64,000 bases of DNA from Sorghum bicolor (taxonomy: Eukaryota; Streptophyta; Magnoliopsida; Poales; Poaceae): the NCBI RefSeq assembly GCF_000003195.3, contig NC_012879.2, forward strand, positions 22,602,844-22,666,843, read 5' to 3'. A program made the position numbers and the translations under genes. How positions within the stretch are numbered: the stretch's first letter is position 1; the number at the start of each line of letters is the position of its first letter. Shown one piece after another: positions 30,445 to 43,700 of the stretch. The notes beneath the pieces were generated by a model, which was given only the letters and a program-made list of their open reading frames with translations, made no database searches and had not been told where the DNA came from.

Positions 30445-30775
30445 TGGTGGTTATTGATATGTTTCGGCCTCTTGGGATGGTTGAGGCACTATGCTTGGAG
30501 AGGGTGGCGCTGGTGGATCAATCAACCTGATGTACTGCCTTGGCCATTGTATGAAGTTGTTGATTGCTTGTCCAAGCTTCTCTATACCCTCAGAGGTCAG
30601 GATGTCTATGAAGTCGTCTTCATATCTGCTCTCAACCATCAACACTTCCACCGTACAGTATGCATCTTGCATGTCGACAGTATTGAATCTATGTCCTGAT
30701 AGCATTACCTGTGGCCACTTGCTTTATATGCTGATTCTTAAGGCCATAGGATATGACCAAGGAGCAAGGCCAAGG
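30445..30775 (-). pseudogene. CACTA-H second gene: middle part (DUF8039-like)
   Basis: From the Gypsy-2 junction leftward the frame reads PWPCSLVISYG and HIKQVATGNA. After a frameshift at about 30705 it continues HRFNTVDMQDAYCTVEVLMV and then EKLGQAINNFIQWPRQYIRL. This resembles the C-terminal domain that follows the En/Spm-type transposase-associated region in grass CACTA proteins. A stop near 30450 separates it from the next part. It connects in register across the Gypsy-2 insertion with the exon ending at 51988. Confidence 0.65.
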
Positions 30776-30780
30776 TCTAT
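30776..30780. repeat. Target site duplication of Gypsy-2 (left copy)
   Basis: TCTAT, repeated exactly at 51983-51987 right after the other LTR. The CACTA-H frame joins across it. Confidence 0.93.
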
Positions 30781-32289
30781 TATTGACACTTACTAACACC
30801 ACTTAGATACTAGGTTGTCATCCCCAGCATGGTGCCAGAGTGTACAAAGGTATTTATGAATGTAAAGGCTCTCTAGAAAATAATCTATTCTATCCGCAAG
30901 CGCACAGATAAAACACCTCATTGTAGCATTTCACCAGGAAAAGTATTCCAGGTATCGTTATTTATAATTTTTGCTTAAGAGAACAGTGAAAGTGAAAACA
31001 GGGGTAAAATCTATCAAGGCATAGACTAGAGATAAACTTGCAAGAACATAATTACTAATGAGGAACTCGTCACACAGTCACTTACTTTGGCAGGGGGTAA
31101 GCCATAATAATAATGATAATGAAATATAAGCTCATGGGTAAATAACACAGCGATTAGAAAATAGACTACTCCTCATATATGTAAGGTGACATCGGATTAG
31201 CTAGAGAATGGATTCTAAGTTATCTACTATCTACTAAGTCACAATCTACTCTAGTTATCTACAAGATCATATATAGCATAAAGGACTATTCATTCATGTA
31301 TAAGGAACATTGCTAAAGTAAATCAGAACATCGTAAGACTTACTCCGCAATACAAATTCTGCCTGTCCTATCAACGGAGGGTGGACTACATAAGAATCAA
31401 CGAAGCTGTTACTATCACGAACTACCACACGACCCAGCCAATAGGATATATTTGCAGGTAAATAACATATAAGCACCACGCCCACATGTGATCTACCACT
31501 TAACTCCCACGTGTCAATAGCCAAGCGCTTTGCAAACTTATACATAAACTCATTATCAATCATAACTATATCAAATATAGAACTAGAGCAAACTAAGATC
31601 ATAATAAATAGAGACATAATTCAATTAGAATAAAGTAGTAGAGAAAGATATGAAATAATACCAATCTTTATTAACGAAGATCCAAATCCAGAGCGCTAGG
31701 CTTTACTTCTCTAATTCTATCTAATCAATCTTCTAAAACTTGAAGGATTAGGGAGTAGCTAATTTTAATTCTCTGTGGGAGAGAAGTTCTAAACCCTAAC
31801 TTTGATGGCTTCCTCTGATAATGATTTCTCCTCTCTCCCCCTGGGGTGGAGAGGCCTTGATTATATAGTCCCCTCAAGTGAATTTGGGCCGTCGGATCAA
31901 ACCGACATTGATCGCACGGTTTTCCTTGATCCTTTAGGTCGGTGGAGCATAATCCGCGAAGTTGAATGTGATTGGCCCCGAGGCAAGGGCGGGCACCCAA
32001 GGGGGGAGGGCGGGCGCCCTGCCCCCGAGCCCGTCCGGTCTCCCGTTCGTTCCCGTGGCTTCTGGACTCCTCTAGATTATGGAAAATTGCGCGGCACATA
32101 ATTATCTCGTTGTAAACATGACATGTGGGCCCTCTCTCCATATTTTCTGATAACCCCCTGCAGAAATAGACAAACACCAAAGCTCGTGGAATTCTGTCAG
32201 ATAAAACCCTAATTCTAGATGTTTGGTGCATATGGATCCTTTTCCATGTTTAGTTGATAGTTAAATTTAGTACTTATGGACCGCCAACA
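30781..32289 (-). repeat. Gypsy-2 left (3') LTR
   Basis: 1,509 bp, TATTGACACTTACTAACACC to GGACCGCCAACA. GC-rich inverted GGGCGGGCGCCC-like motifs lie at 31985-32025. The apparent frame 31725-32231 has equivalents in the other LTR copies and is not a gene. Confidence 0.9.
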
Positions 32290-32304
32290 AACTCCCCCAA
32301 GCTT
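32290..32304 (-). promoter_or_regulatory. Polypurine tract of Gypsy-2
   Basis: Minus strand AAGCTTGGGGGAGTT next to the 3' LTR. Confidence 0.8.
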
Positions 32305-33041
32305 ACCCTTTGCTCGTCCCTAAGCAAACAGCTAATCTCAAATGGATCAGGAGTTGCTTCGATGTTTTCTTTCCTGATAGGCACACATGCAGATTAGAGT
32401 GAAGTGTCATGGAGCTTAGTACCTACGCTTAAGTCTTAAGTAATTGTAAGACAAAATAATTAAGTCAAGCACTATTCCTCCTGTCTATACTTCACCTTTG
32501 TTCCGGAGTTTTGCATATGTTTTCAAAAATAAAACTCAGAGGTCCCAGTTATGATTCTCTCAAGTATCTCTATATGTGGTATTTGTGGATACTTACCAAA
32601 AATGTCACTTACCTATAGCTAATGGAATATTTAAGTGGAGCTCATAGGTGTGAAAAACAGGTCATACATATGTTGTCTAATCGAGCCGTGGATCCAAAGG
32701 AACTCAGCATATAATTAAACTAAGATGTGCATGTGTGGTGGAGTAAATGATAGTAATGGTAAAACATACTTCTCATTGCTCCTCATATTGCTATCTCTCC
32801 TCTTCTTTGATCTTTGCTTTGGGAGAACATGGGCTATCTCTTCTTTTTTCAGTTGGGTAGTAGATACCCCTAATTCTACTGTCAGACACTTGTCCATTTT
32901 TTCCACTCAGGTGGGCATCTTTGTACCCCTAATTCTACTCCGGACACTTGTCCATTTTTACCTCTCGTCTCACTCTTTTTTTTCTTTTTCAAGGTTTCGG
33001 GCACTTGCCCCTTTTTATTTCCTCGCATATTTTTGCATAAC
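32305..33041 (-). other. Gypsy-2 non-coding interior with conserved repeats
   Basis: No protein. Two tandem units with TACCCCTAATTCTACT and GGACACTTGTCCATTTTT lie at about 32860-32900 and 32918-32958, followed by GGGCACTTGCCCC at about 33000. Gypsy-1 has one copy of the same unit (7575-7612). The stretch ends at the element B insertion. Confidence 0.7.
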
Positions 33042-33046
33042 CCATG
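33042..33046. repeat. Target site duplication of element B (left copy)
   Basis: CCATG, repeated exactly at 45062-45066 after the right LTR. Confidence 0.93.
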
Positions 33047-33589
33047 TGTCACACCCTGGCTTTTAAAATAAGACCAGAGTCGTCATATGTGTGCCCAGGA
33101 AGTCCACACATATAACAAAAGAATAGAAATATCAAAAACAATGTTATATATAGCGGAAAACATATTTATAATAACACTTACAAACATCAGAGTACGCGGA
33201 AACAGTAGCTAAACTTCTTAGGCTCCAATCTTCTCAGGGACGGTTGACTGGGGGCTCCGTACGCCAAGCACTTCCCATAAGCTTCTAGAAAACTCCATGA
33301 CCTCTTTATCCTTCTTCTGAGCAGCACTTTACTACACACTGGGGGTGTGGGGGAAATAGCAAGGGTGAGTTCATGTCGAACTCAGCAAGTACAGACGGAA
33401 AGTATAATGACATGCAAGGCTTAATCAAAGGAAAAGCTGACACTGTTTAACTGCAGGTGAGCTTTTTAGTTGGTACACTTTTATTACAATTCTTTTATTA
33501 AACAACCTATTACTAGTGGTGAGTAGAATATCCCAACCCTTAATTAGATGAAAGTATATTAACAATTTTATTAATCATCATTATAATTA

Positions 33590-33735
33590 TTACCGAGGTA
33601 GCAACCTCAGATAGTAACTCGGGGTAGCAACCCCATTAAGGTCATGGGATAGCAATCCCAATTTAGAACACAGGATAGCTATCCTGCCAACACGGAATAG
33701 CCATTCCGCCAAAGCACGAGGTAGCAACCTCAACC
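33590..33735. repeat. Short tandem motif array (GGRTAGCAAYCC type)
   Basis: Six or seven imperfect copies of a roughly 22-26 bp unit such as GAGGTAGCAACCTC, GGGGTAGCAACCCC, GGGATAGCAATCCC and AGGATAGCTATCCT. Each is a small palindrome with matched flank changes. The array is duplicated in the other LTR at about 41340-41480. Confidence 0.75.
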
Positions 33736-36477
33736 AAATTTCGCCTCCAAGTATCCAGTGAATCCAATTTGCTCATCAAGTGAGGGTCTGGGCCGCTCGT
33801 GACCGTGAGCACGGCTGATATATCAGTTTTACACTCTGCAGAGGTGTGCACTTTCACTCCAAGTCGTGATTCCCATTTGCCCGGGGTCGCGACTCCCCAA
33901 AACACTTCCAAGGTGAGCAGGCAGGGTCTCACTACGAGACCTTTCACAGGGTCCAACTAATAGGATGCCACACGCAAGTTTTCGCCGGGGCGCTCGACAG
34001 TCGATACCCATAGCCATGGCGTACCGAGCAGCCGCTAACTTAATATTCATTACCCAAGTTACTTCCTCACGCCTACCCGGAAAGTAACACCCTACTAGTG
34101 GAGGTCCTGCTAATTAGTCAAGCCAGAGCCATATAGCTTGGAGCTGCACTGTAAGTCCCAGGGGGCCGCTCCCTGACTAAGTCCTTACGGAGAGCAGAGA
34201 CGGGTACGCCCGGCAAACCGGACCACCAACAGTACCCGCTCCCCCTTTCCTCAACCAAAACACGATGCTCGCAAGCACCGCAACATCTCCATCACCGAAG
34301 TGACCATTGTTCACCATTTAATCATTAATCATCATTGAAGAATTTATTAAGCAAGATCATTATTTTTATTATAGATTAGATGAGTAGAGCAACTAAGCAT
34401 ATCTACTGTTCACTATACTACCCATGTATAACCCAGGCATACAAGGAATATAGTAGGAGGCTAGTCAAGTCCTTATGGTTTGCAGTATTAAGACACATGC
34501 AATGGAAAGTAAATATATTTAAAGTTCGTAGGTACAATATGATCAAAGGGTGTCTGCACTTGCCTTTATTCCCAGTGTATAACTACTCAGAATTCTTTAG
34601 CTTCTTTCCTTCTGCTTCGACTGTCGGTCCTCAGCTCCTGGTCTTCACTGTTGACGAACCACACTTCTTCTACGTGTAGCAACCAAGCAACACAAACAGA
34701 CAAACAAACAATCACGACTAAGAACAAGCATCAATCAAAAGAAAAGCTTAGAAAGAGCGCACTAAACGACATGGCTTGTGGCTACGATCGAGACAACGCG
34801 AGAACGATTGAGAACGGAGCTATCGTTAATCGGACACGACTTTCGAGATTCGTAGCGTAACGGAGAAGGCGACTATACGCTCGTCGTATTTTATGAAAAG
34901 AGGTGATAGACTTTGTCTAAAAGTTGAGCTGACCAAACTATAAGAGATTATAAAGGTTAAGGTTAAATGTTAGTCATATTCTATTTATAATTAAATATAT
35001 ACCACTAAAGCCAAACAAGCATTTATAGTTTTGGAATATAGTACATATGAAAGCAACTAATCGAGTGATTATATATCATATTTAAACTAATCAAGTTATA
35101 ACTAATAAAGAAACATTAAAATTGATATTATTAACGTGGGCATTTATTTATTAACAAAAAGATCAAAATTATAAACTTTATTTACTTTTAAATCAAAAAG
35201 ACTCTAGATAAATATTACTAAATTATTTATTTGCTTCATGTTTAAATAACCAAATTATAATTAAGAAGTATTTGAGTTCACATTTGATTATAAATACCAA
35301 AGTGTAAATCTAATGTGTTTTTAAATTAAGTAAATAGAAATGCATTCCAAACATTAATCGGATTAATTATACTCATGAACATGAGACAATAAATATAGCA
35401 CCGCTAATATGTATACTACATCGACATAGTCACAATGCAACGAGAACCGAATTACAACCCTAGATTGTTCCTAATTTAAAAGCTATTTAATAAATATTAA
35501 TCAAATTATATTTAAATCAATAAATTCAGAAATAAGTTACATGATGAATATGTATACTACTGCGTAGAGCGCGGCGATATAAAACTAACGCGACAAGAAT
35601 GGGCTCAATCGGAATTAAAACGTGCATTTTATGGCCAAAACTAGATTGGTGGCAAAACTGTAAATAAACCAAACTAATTTTAGTATTTTAAATAATTATA
35701 AACTGAATTTTAGAAGCATGTTGGACTTATTCTATAAAAACCAATGGATCTAGGGGCTAAACTGCTAAAACCAAGGACCTAGATCTAACTCTTTTTGAAC
35801 TGTCTGGACCGCGGGTTGATTACCGAAAACTGCAGGGGCTTTTTCGCAAAACGGCCATGGCTGACCGCATCTTGACTGGTTGACCCAGTCTTCGCTTGCG
35901 TGGCACCACGTGGCGCTGACGTGGCCGCCACGCCGGCCACGTTCACCGTCTCGGTTGACCGGTGCCTGGATCTAATCTCGGCCGTTGATCGCGGATTGGA
36001 CGGATCTGGCGACTCCAGTGGGAGGAGGTCGCCGGAGCGGCGCTCCCCGCGGTGGCGCGTGGCGGTGGTTCGCCGGAGCACAGCGCAACGGCGGCTCCAA
36101 GGCTCAGGAGCCTAAAGAGAGGGCGCGGGAGGGTACGGAGTGGCCTTGCGAGCGCGATGCGAGGCACCGTGGTGACCGGGGTAGGCCGGAGGCGGCTGTG
36201 CACGCGGCGGAGCGGCTCGGTGCGGTGGCGCTCCTCCGATGAGCTCGTGCGGGCGCGCGAGTGCGAGAGAGAGGATGGGGAAGGGTCTGGCGGGTAGCTC
36301 ACCTCCGTGCGAAGCTCAGGGACCGGTCCTTGTCGCCTGAGAGGCCACGACGGCGGAGATCAACGCGGGCGGGTCGGCCTCGAGCGGTGGCTATGGCGGC
36401 GGCGCGCCTAGGGCACGGGCTAGCGGCGACGCTCGATTAGGGTTCGAAGGGGGGGGGCTGCGGCGCTCTACTCAAGG

Positions 36478-36488
36478 CCTTTATAGGC
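36478..36488 (-). promoter_or_regulatory. TATA-like box in the element B LTR
   Basis: GCCTATAAAGG on the minus strand, inside the GC-rich block, with the same site at about 44226-44236 in the right LTR. It is probably the start region of the element transcript. Confidence 0.5.
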
Positions 36489-37313
36489 TCGGGGATCATA
36501 GGGAGGCGCGCAGCGCGGAAACCGAGGCGAGGCGGCGGCGGGCTCTCCCGTCCGAATCGGGCGGGAGGTTGGGGACGATGGCCCCGTCTCGCTGACGAGT
36601 GGGGCCGGGCCGTCAGTGGCTTGGTCGCGGGCTGGCAGGCGGGCCCGCATGGCAGAGGCTCAAGCGGCGGGGCGTGGGCGCTGGGGTGCAGCAGGCCAAT
36701 GGCGGGGGCGCGAGATGGGCCGCGGCCCACGCGGGCGATGCGCGTGCAGTGGGGGGGGAAAGGAGGGGGCTGGGCTGGTGCTGCTGCAGGGTTGGGCCAA
36801 AATTTGCAGAGAGAAGGAAACTCCCTTTCTCTTTTTTTTTATAAAGAGTGATTTACAAACTATTTTGCAAAACAAATTTCAAACCATTTTGAATCCAAAC
36901 AAAACCTGGGATCATTTGGAACTTGTTTTTTTTTAGACTATTTTGAAATCCAAATATATTTTAGTTTAAACACATTTCTAAATTGTTTTCCAACTCGAAT
37001 TAGTTTTCAAATAGGACTTTTGGAGTTTTATTTTTTTTTTGAAAACCAACAGGACCCAAACGTGGCTCGCTAGAAAATATTAAAATTCTTTTTTTTTCAC
37101 ACAGAAGCTAAACAAAGCTAGGGCACAAAAGCACACAACCGCAAACATAACACCCTTCACTTAATTTTATAAAAGTTTTAAAATTCCACAATTTTCTCTC
37201 TTTTTGAATTCAATAACTAAATAAATCTTGGAATATTTTAGAAAAATTTAAATTCTTATTTAATTTAGTGTTTTCTAATAACAATCCAAAATTAAAAATT
37301 TTGGAGTGTTATA

Positions 37314-38823
37314 GATCTACCCCACTTAACATAAATCTCGTCCCGAGATTTGAAGAAACTAGAGAGAAAGATAAAGTAGATCATCGAAGTTGTTTCGAGA
37401 CTTTCAAGATGTGATCAAAGGATTAAAGATAGACATAAAGGGTATAGAGTATGCTACAGATTTGAAGACAAAGAAAGATAAACATATGAGATAGAAATTG
37501 ATCTTTGGATCCTGTATTACGATAAAGTGCAAGGGCAAAAAGCCAAGGTTAACAGGAGATAACACATAGGAGACAAAGATAGATACTATAGTACTCACAA
37601 TTTCCTCGATTCTGGATATGTATAAGATAGTAGATGAAAGGATAAAGAATTAGCAAAAGTTGACGAGGGAGACTTAAATTTATTTTCCAGTCTTCACGCT
37701 TAATATTTTGTAGTCCTATGAGACGTAGGATCAAAGATCACATGATAGAAAAATTGATAAGGGTTCATTGCGAGAATGATAATGATCAATATATAGTTCT
37801 CCATGTCTTTATGATTAGAGATTTTCGAGAGTGATGATCGTAGCAGACGCTACCCCACTTAAACCAAGTGTTAGCTTATCTTCCAAAATCCTGTATAAGA
37901 ACACTCATCTTGACGGTAGATAATCTTCAAAGTTTTCCTTTGGAGGTTACTAGTTTGACAACACGCTGCACAGATGGAGATTCCGAGGAACAGGGAGAGA
38001 ATCAACACAACGATTGGGAAAGGATAGATTAAAATTATCTTAATTTCCTTGGTGATGGTGTGCGACTACACCAAAAGATGAAGAGTGTATTCAGGATAAA
38101 GCTCTCAGGCACCACCCGGAAAAGCAATCCAAGGCGTGTGGTGAAATTGACCATTAATGGTATGGTTTTACATCTGACCTTCAGGTTCTGCATTTTGTCA
38201 CGTGATAGTCCATCAAGGAGTCTAGGGTGAAAAAATAAGTCTTATCTTAGGACCTCGGTTTCCTATTGCCTTGCTTTAATAGTTCAACAGGCATCACACT
38301 TTCTAGGTCACTTAGTGCTTCTTTGTGGTCTCCATAGACGGATCCTAAGTAGACATGACCTACTACTTGTAGTGTCGGGAGAATGTTGCAAGAGAGAACT
38401 ACACTAAGGTTGTCAACTCATTCTGCATGGGATGTTTAAGATCGCTTCGCAGGTAAGCACTACCACTCGATGTTGGGACAGCACCAGGTGCTTTGCCTGA
38501 GATTCCATGGTTACCACAAATAGACTAAACATCTTGACAACCAACTCATAACTCATATTAGGAGATTAAAAATGATAAGGTCCATTGAACAAGACATCTC
38601 ATTTTACAAAGAAGATTACTAGCGACCTGAAGGCAAAATCATTATAAGCTAAAAGCCATCGCTGACTTCATAAGTGTTACATATTTCCTTGACTGATTCA
38701 AATCTATCTGAGTGTCCTAATAGAATCTACTCCACATCTGATGTTGAGTAAAGATTGCCTCTCTATAAGGTCCACATTCCTTTTGAACTGCCTCGTTGTC
38801 GGTACAATCCTTCCATTAGTCCT
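37314..38823 (-). other. Element B polypurine tract and non-coding interior
   Basis: Next to the LTR the minus strand reads AAGTGGGGTAGATC, preceded by TCTCGGGACGAGATTTA, close to the equivalent site in element A. The rest (to 38823) lies where RT and integrase should be, but I find no motif of either. Short frames only. Confidence 0.7.
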
Positions 38824-40227
38824 TTAATCCTTCGGGTGAGGTTGAGCGCCTTCATACACGAACCTGTCTCCTGATGGGGTGGTTAGGGATACTGAGTGTC
38901 GGGTACAATCAATCTCTCCATGACAAGCAGTTAACCACCCTCTTCCAAGAACGATATCAATCTCCATTGATTCCAAAACTATAAGATTCACCTCAAAATT
39001 TGCACCTTTTATGTCAAGACTGACTTTTGGGCACATGTAGGTTGCTCTTATCTTTCCTCTTGGTGATTTGACCAGTATGGGTTTCTTCATTTCCAACTTA
39101 ATCAACTTATGATCGGCAACACATTTGTTTGAGATGAAAGAATGTGAAGAACTTGAGTCAAACAAAACAGTGGCAGGAGTTGAGTTGACAAAAATTGATC
39201 CAAACACCACATTTTGTGCTTCACGAGCAGTACACAGATCCACATGGTTCAATCTACCATTAACATAGTTATGAACTGGGTACTTCTTTGGACAATGCTT
39301 CTTGTGATGTCCCTCTTTGTGACACTGGTAACAAGCATTGCTAACAGTTTTAACATTGGTGCTATCCTGACATTGAGCTCCTCGAATTGATGTGTCGGGA
39401 GTAACTAAAGTGCTACTAACTTGTTGGTTCTGAGGGTTCACCTTCAATAGAGTCTCTTCGCTTGTTCGTTTCTTAGCTTGATTGCTCTTTCGAGGCTGAA
39501 ACTCTGTATAGGTGATGGTCCATCCATCTAGGCATATCTCTGGCATAGCAAGTGTAGCTGAAGGGGCATCTAATTCTTCAAGGTATGAATGTGTCTGATG
39601 AGAGTTTGGAGCTACAGGTAACTATGATGTAGATCTCAGATTTGGCTCCACACTTAATAGTGGCTCTAGGGAGATTGCCTTCCTTTTCTTGTTACCTTCA
39701 GTTTGTTGATCCTGGGGTACTTCTACCTTTCCTTCGCTTGACTTTTTCTGAAGGCACGGTAAACCATAATATCTGCAGCAATTACACGGCTCTTGAACCC
39801 CAAGTGCCTCATTAATACCATCTTTCTTAGCTTTCATGTTCTTCCAGGCTTCTACGACTTGTCGCTTCATTGCTTCTTCCTGAGTTTCGGTCATGTTCTT
39901 CTCTGAATATAGCTGATAAACTTTATGTGGTTCCACTCCACTTAGTACTTGATCTTGTGTAAACAAGGGCTTCTCGTTGTTTACTAGGGACAAGGGTAGC
40001 ATAGTTGGGTCTTCCTGACATTTGGTGTAAGCTTCTTCAATGTCGCCTTGGAGAAGTAAAGATTGTAGTATCAAAAGCTTCTGGAGTCTAGCCATATGAT
40101 CAGCTGCCATCTCTAGGATTTGGGATTGCCAAGTTATCATCTCTTCACTGCTCAATTGTGTTGCAGAAGTCATTGGTTGACTCGGATCACCAATATTCTT
40201 TTCCATTGATGTCACCACTTGGATCAA
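38824..40227 (-). pseudogene. Element B gag-like protein fused to retropepsin, one in-frame amber stop
   Basis: A single register of about 467 codons interrupted only by TAG at 39622-39624. The N-terminal part has EAWKNM and a cysteine cluster CNCCRYYGLPC (residues 148-158). After the stop come LDGWTITYTEFQPRK, a CCHC knuckle CYQCHKEGHHKKHC, and directly NYVNGRLNHVD and the retropepsin-like VLFDSSSSHSFIS with VLGRGWL. Element A encodes the same modules in the same order, with a spacer before the protease. The catalytic D-S/T-G triplet is D-S-S, so protease activity is doubtful. No capsid core is evident. Function in packaging is inferred from the knuckle only. Confidence 0.78.
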
Positions 40228-40778
40228 TCATCTGACATTAGGCAATAGTAGAATGAGCTAGAGTAATATAGGCAAAAAGTATGACATAGGGTAGGAGAGA
40301 ATAGCTGGACAGGATTAAGATTGACAAAAGATATGGATAGGATAAGAGAGATCACTACCCCACTTAACAGAGATCGAACTAATCCCCAAACGATTTCTTC
40401 CAGAACTCCTCAAAACACTAGAACAGAGACAACACACAAAACATCAAACCAAACAAAACAAGCACGCAACACATCAACGACACTACACGTGCTTCTTCAA
40501 CAGTGGTGGTCATCCTAAAAAGGTAAGTTCGAGATGATGAAGGGCCATCGAATTTTGGAATAAAATAAGTTTTGAAAACTTAAGTAAAACAACTAAACAA
40601 AAGCCAAGGAGATTAATAGAAATAGCTCAAAGGAAGCTATTCAAGGAGGGGATACAACATGACAAGGATGAAGAAATAGTCAGAATCAAATAGTCAAGAG
40701 ATGAGAAAATAGTTTTATATTAAAATAAGCTTTAGAAATCGACCAGTGCTATCTAGGCATACGTCCTACAGTCGACAT

Positions 40779-40793
40779 TGCTCTGATACCATT
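40779..40793 (-). promoter_or_regulatory. Primer-binding site of element B (initiator tRNA-Met)
   Basis: Minus strand TGGTATCAGAGCAATG, three bases inside the right LTR. Same primer as element A. Confidence 0.9.
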
Positions 40794-40795
40794 CC

Positions 40796-43700
40796 TGTCA
40801 CACCCTGGCTTTTAAAATAAGACCAGAGTCGTCATATGTGTGCCCAGGAAGTCCACACATATAACAAAAGAATAGAAATATCAAAAACAATGTTATATAT
40901 AGCGGAAAACATATTTATAATAACACTTACAAACATCAGAGTACGCGGAAACAGTAGCTAAACTTCTTAGGCTCCAATCTTCTCAGGGACGGTTGACTGG
41001 GGGCTCCGTACGCCAAGCACTTCCCATAAGCTTCTAGAAAACTCCATGACCTCTTTATCCTTCTTCTGAGCAGCACTTTACTACACACTGGGGGTGTGGG
41101 GGAAATAGCAAGGGTGAGTTCATGTCGAACTCAGCAAGTACAGACGGAAAGTATAATGACATGCAAGGCTTAATCAAAGGAAAAGCTGACACTGTTTAAC
41201 TGCAGGTGAGCTTTTTAGTTGGTACACTTTTATTACAATTCTTTTATTAAACAACCTATTACTAGTGGTGAGTAGAATATCCCAACCCTTAATTAGATGA
41301 AAGTATATTAACAATTTTATTAATCATCATTATAATTATTACCGAGGTAGCAACCTCAGATAGTAACTCGGGGTAGCAACCCCATTAAGGTCATGGGATA
41401 GCAATCCCAATTTAGAACACAGGATAGCTATCCTGCCAACACGGAATAGCCATTCCGCCAAAGCACGAGGTAGCAACCTCAACCAAATTTCGCCTCCAAG
41501 TATCCAGTGAATCCAATTTGCTCATCAAGTGAGGGTCTGGGCCGCTCGTGACCGTGAGCACGGCTGATATATCAGTTTTACACTCTGCAGAGGTGTGCAC
41601 TTTCACTCCAAGTCGTGATTCCCATTTGCCCGGGGTCGCGACTCCCCAAAACACTTCCAAGGTGAGCAGGCAGGGTCTCACTACGAGACCTTTCACAGGG
41701 TCCAACTAATAGGATGCCACACGCAAGTTTTCGCCGGGGCGCTCGACAGTCGATACCCATAGCCATGGCGTACCGAGCAGCCGCTAACTTAATATTCATT
41801 ACCCAAGTTACTTCCTCACGCCTACCCGGAAAGTAACACCCTACTAGTGGAGGTCCTGCTAATTAGTCAAGCCAGAGCCATATAGCTTGGAGCTGCACTG
41901 TAAGTCCCAGGGGGCCGCTCCCTGACTAAGTCCTTACGGAGAGCAGAGACGGGTACGCCCGGCAAACCGGACCACCAACAGTACCCGCTCCCCCTTTCCT
42001 CAACCAAAACACGATGCTCGCAAGCACCGCAACATCTCCATCACCGAAGTGACCATTGTTCACCATTTAATCATTAATCATCATTGAAGAATTTATTAAG
42101 CAAGATCATTATTTTTATTATAGATTAGATGAGTAGAGCAACTAAGCATATCTACTGTTCACTATACTACCCATGTATAACCCAGGCATACAAGGAATAT
42201 AGTAGGAGGCTAGTCAAGTCCTTATGGTTTGCAGTATTAAGACACATGCAATGGAAAGTAAATATATTTAAAGTTCGTAGGTACAATATGATCAAAGGGT
42301 GTCTGCACTTGCCTTTATTCCCAGTGTATAACTACTCAGAATTCTTTAGCTTCTTTCCTTCTGCTTCGACTGTCGGTCCTCAGCTCCTGGTCTTCACTGT
42401 TGACGAACCACACTTCTTCTACGTGTAGCAACCAAGCAACACAAACAGACAAACAAACAATCATGACTAAGAACAAGCATCAATCAAAAGAAAAGCTTAG
42501 AAAGAGCGCACTAAACGACATGGCTTGTGGCTACGATCGAGACAACGCGAGAACGATTGAGAACGGAGCTATCGTTAATCGGACACGACTTTCGAGATTC
42601 GTAGCGTAACGGAGAAGGCGACTATACGCTCGTCGTATTTTATGAAAAGAGGTGATAGACTTTGTCTAAAAGTTGAGCTGACCAAACTATAAGAGATTAT
42701 AAAGGTTAAGGTTAAATGTTAGTCATATTCTATTTATAATTAAATATATACCACTAAAGCCAAACAAGCATTTATAGTTTTGGAATATAGTACATATGAA
42801 AGCAACTAATCGAGTGATTATATATCATATTTAAACTAATCAAGTTATAACTAATAAAGAAACATTAAAATTGATATTATTAACGTGGGCATTTATTTAT
42901 TAACAAAAAGATCAAAATTATAAACTTTATTTACTTTTAAATCAAAAAGACTCTAGATAAATATTACTAAATTATTTATTTGCTTCATGTTTAAATAACC
43001 AAATTATAATTAAGAAGTATTTGAGTTCACATTTGATTATAAATACCAAAGTGTAAATCTAATGTGTTTTTAAATTAAGTAAATAGAAATGCATTCCAAA
43101 CATTAATCGGATTAATTATACTCATGAACATGAGACAATAAATATAGCACCGCTAATATGTATACTACATCGACATAGTCACAATGCAACGAGAACCGAA
43201 TTACAACCCTAGATTGTTCCTAATTTAAAAGCTATTTAATAAATATTAATCAAATTATATTTAAATCAATAAATTCAGAAATAAGTTACATGATGAATAT
43301 GTATACTACTGCGTAGAGCGCGGCGATATAAAACTAACGCGACAAGAATGGGCTCAATCGGAATTAAAACGTGCATTTTATGGCCAAAACTAGATTGGTG
43401 GCAAAACTGTAAATAAACCAAACTAATTTTAGTATTTTAAATAATTATAAACTGAATTTTAGAAGCATGTTGGACTTATTCTATAAAAACCAATGGATCT
43501 AGGGGCTAAACTGCTAAAACCAAGGACCTAGATCTAACTCTTTTTGAACTGTCTGGACCGCGGGTTGATTACCGAAAACTGCAGGGGCTTTTTCGCAAAA
43601 CGGCCATGGCTGACCGCATCTTGACTGGTTGACCCAGTCTTCGCTTGCGTGGCACCACGTGGCGCTGATGTGGCCGCCACGCCGGCCACGTTCACCGTCT

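Larger units (their letters stand above)
33047..37313 (-). repeat. Element B left (3') LTR
   Basis: 4,267 bp. An AT-rich middle (34900-35750) is followed by a GC-rich block (35880-36800). A TATA-like CCTATAAAGG lies at 36478-36487 on the minus strand. A set of short near-repeats GGTAGCAACC/GGATAGCAATCC is found at 33590-33735. Open frames appear twice, once per LTR, and look like GC-rich non-coding frames. Confidence 0.92.

Noticed and set aside
29725..30699. Plus-strand frames of 81-153 codons
   Set aside because: Antisense shadows of the CACTA-H second gene exons.
31725..32231. A 168-codon minus-strand frame
   Set aside because: Lies wholly within an LTR; the equivalent frame in the other LTR copies is broken differently.
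35785..36936. Open frames of 60-119 codons in the GC-rich part of the element B LTR (repeated at 43534-44693)
   Set aside because: LTR sequence without protein similarity; frames on both strands overlap each other.
38363..38375. ACTTGTAGTGTC as a reversed CACTA terminus
   Set aside because: Isolated match inside element B with no subterminal repeats or duplication.
39622..39624. Amber stop in element B as a gag-pol readthrough signal
   Set aside because: It falls inside the gag-like part, between the cysteine cluster and the WTITY motif, and element A has no stop there.
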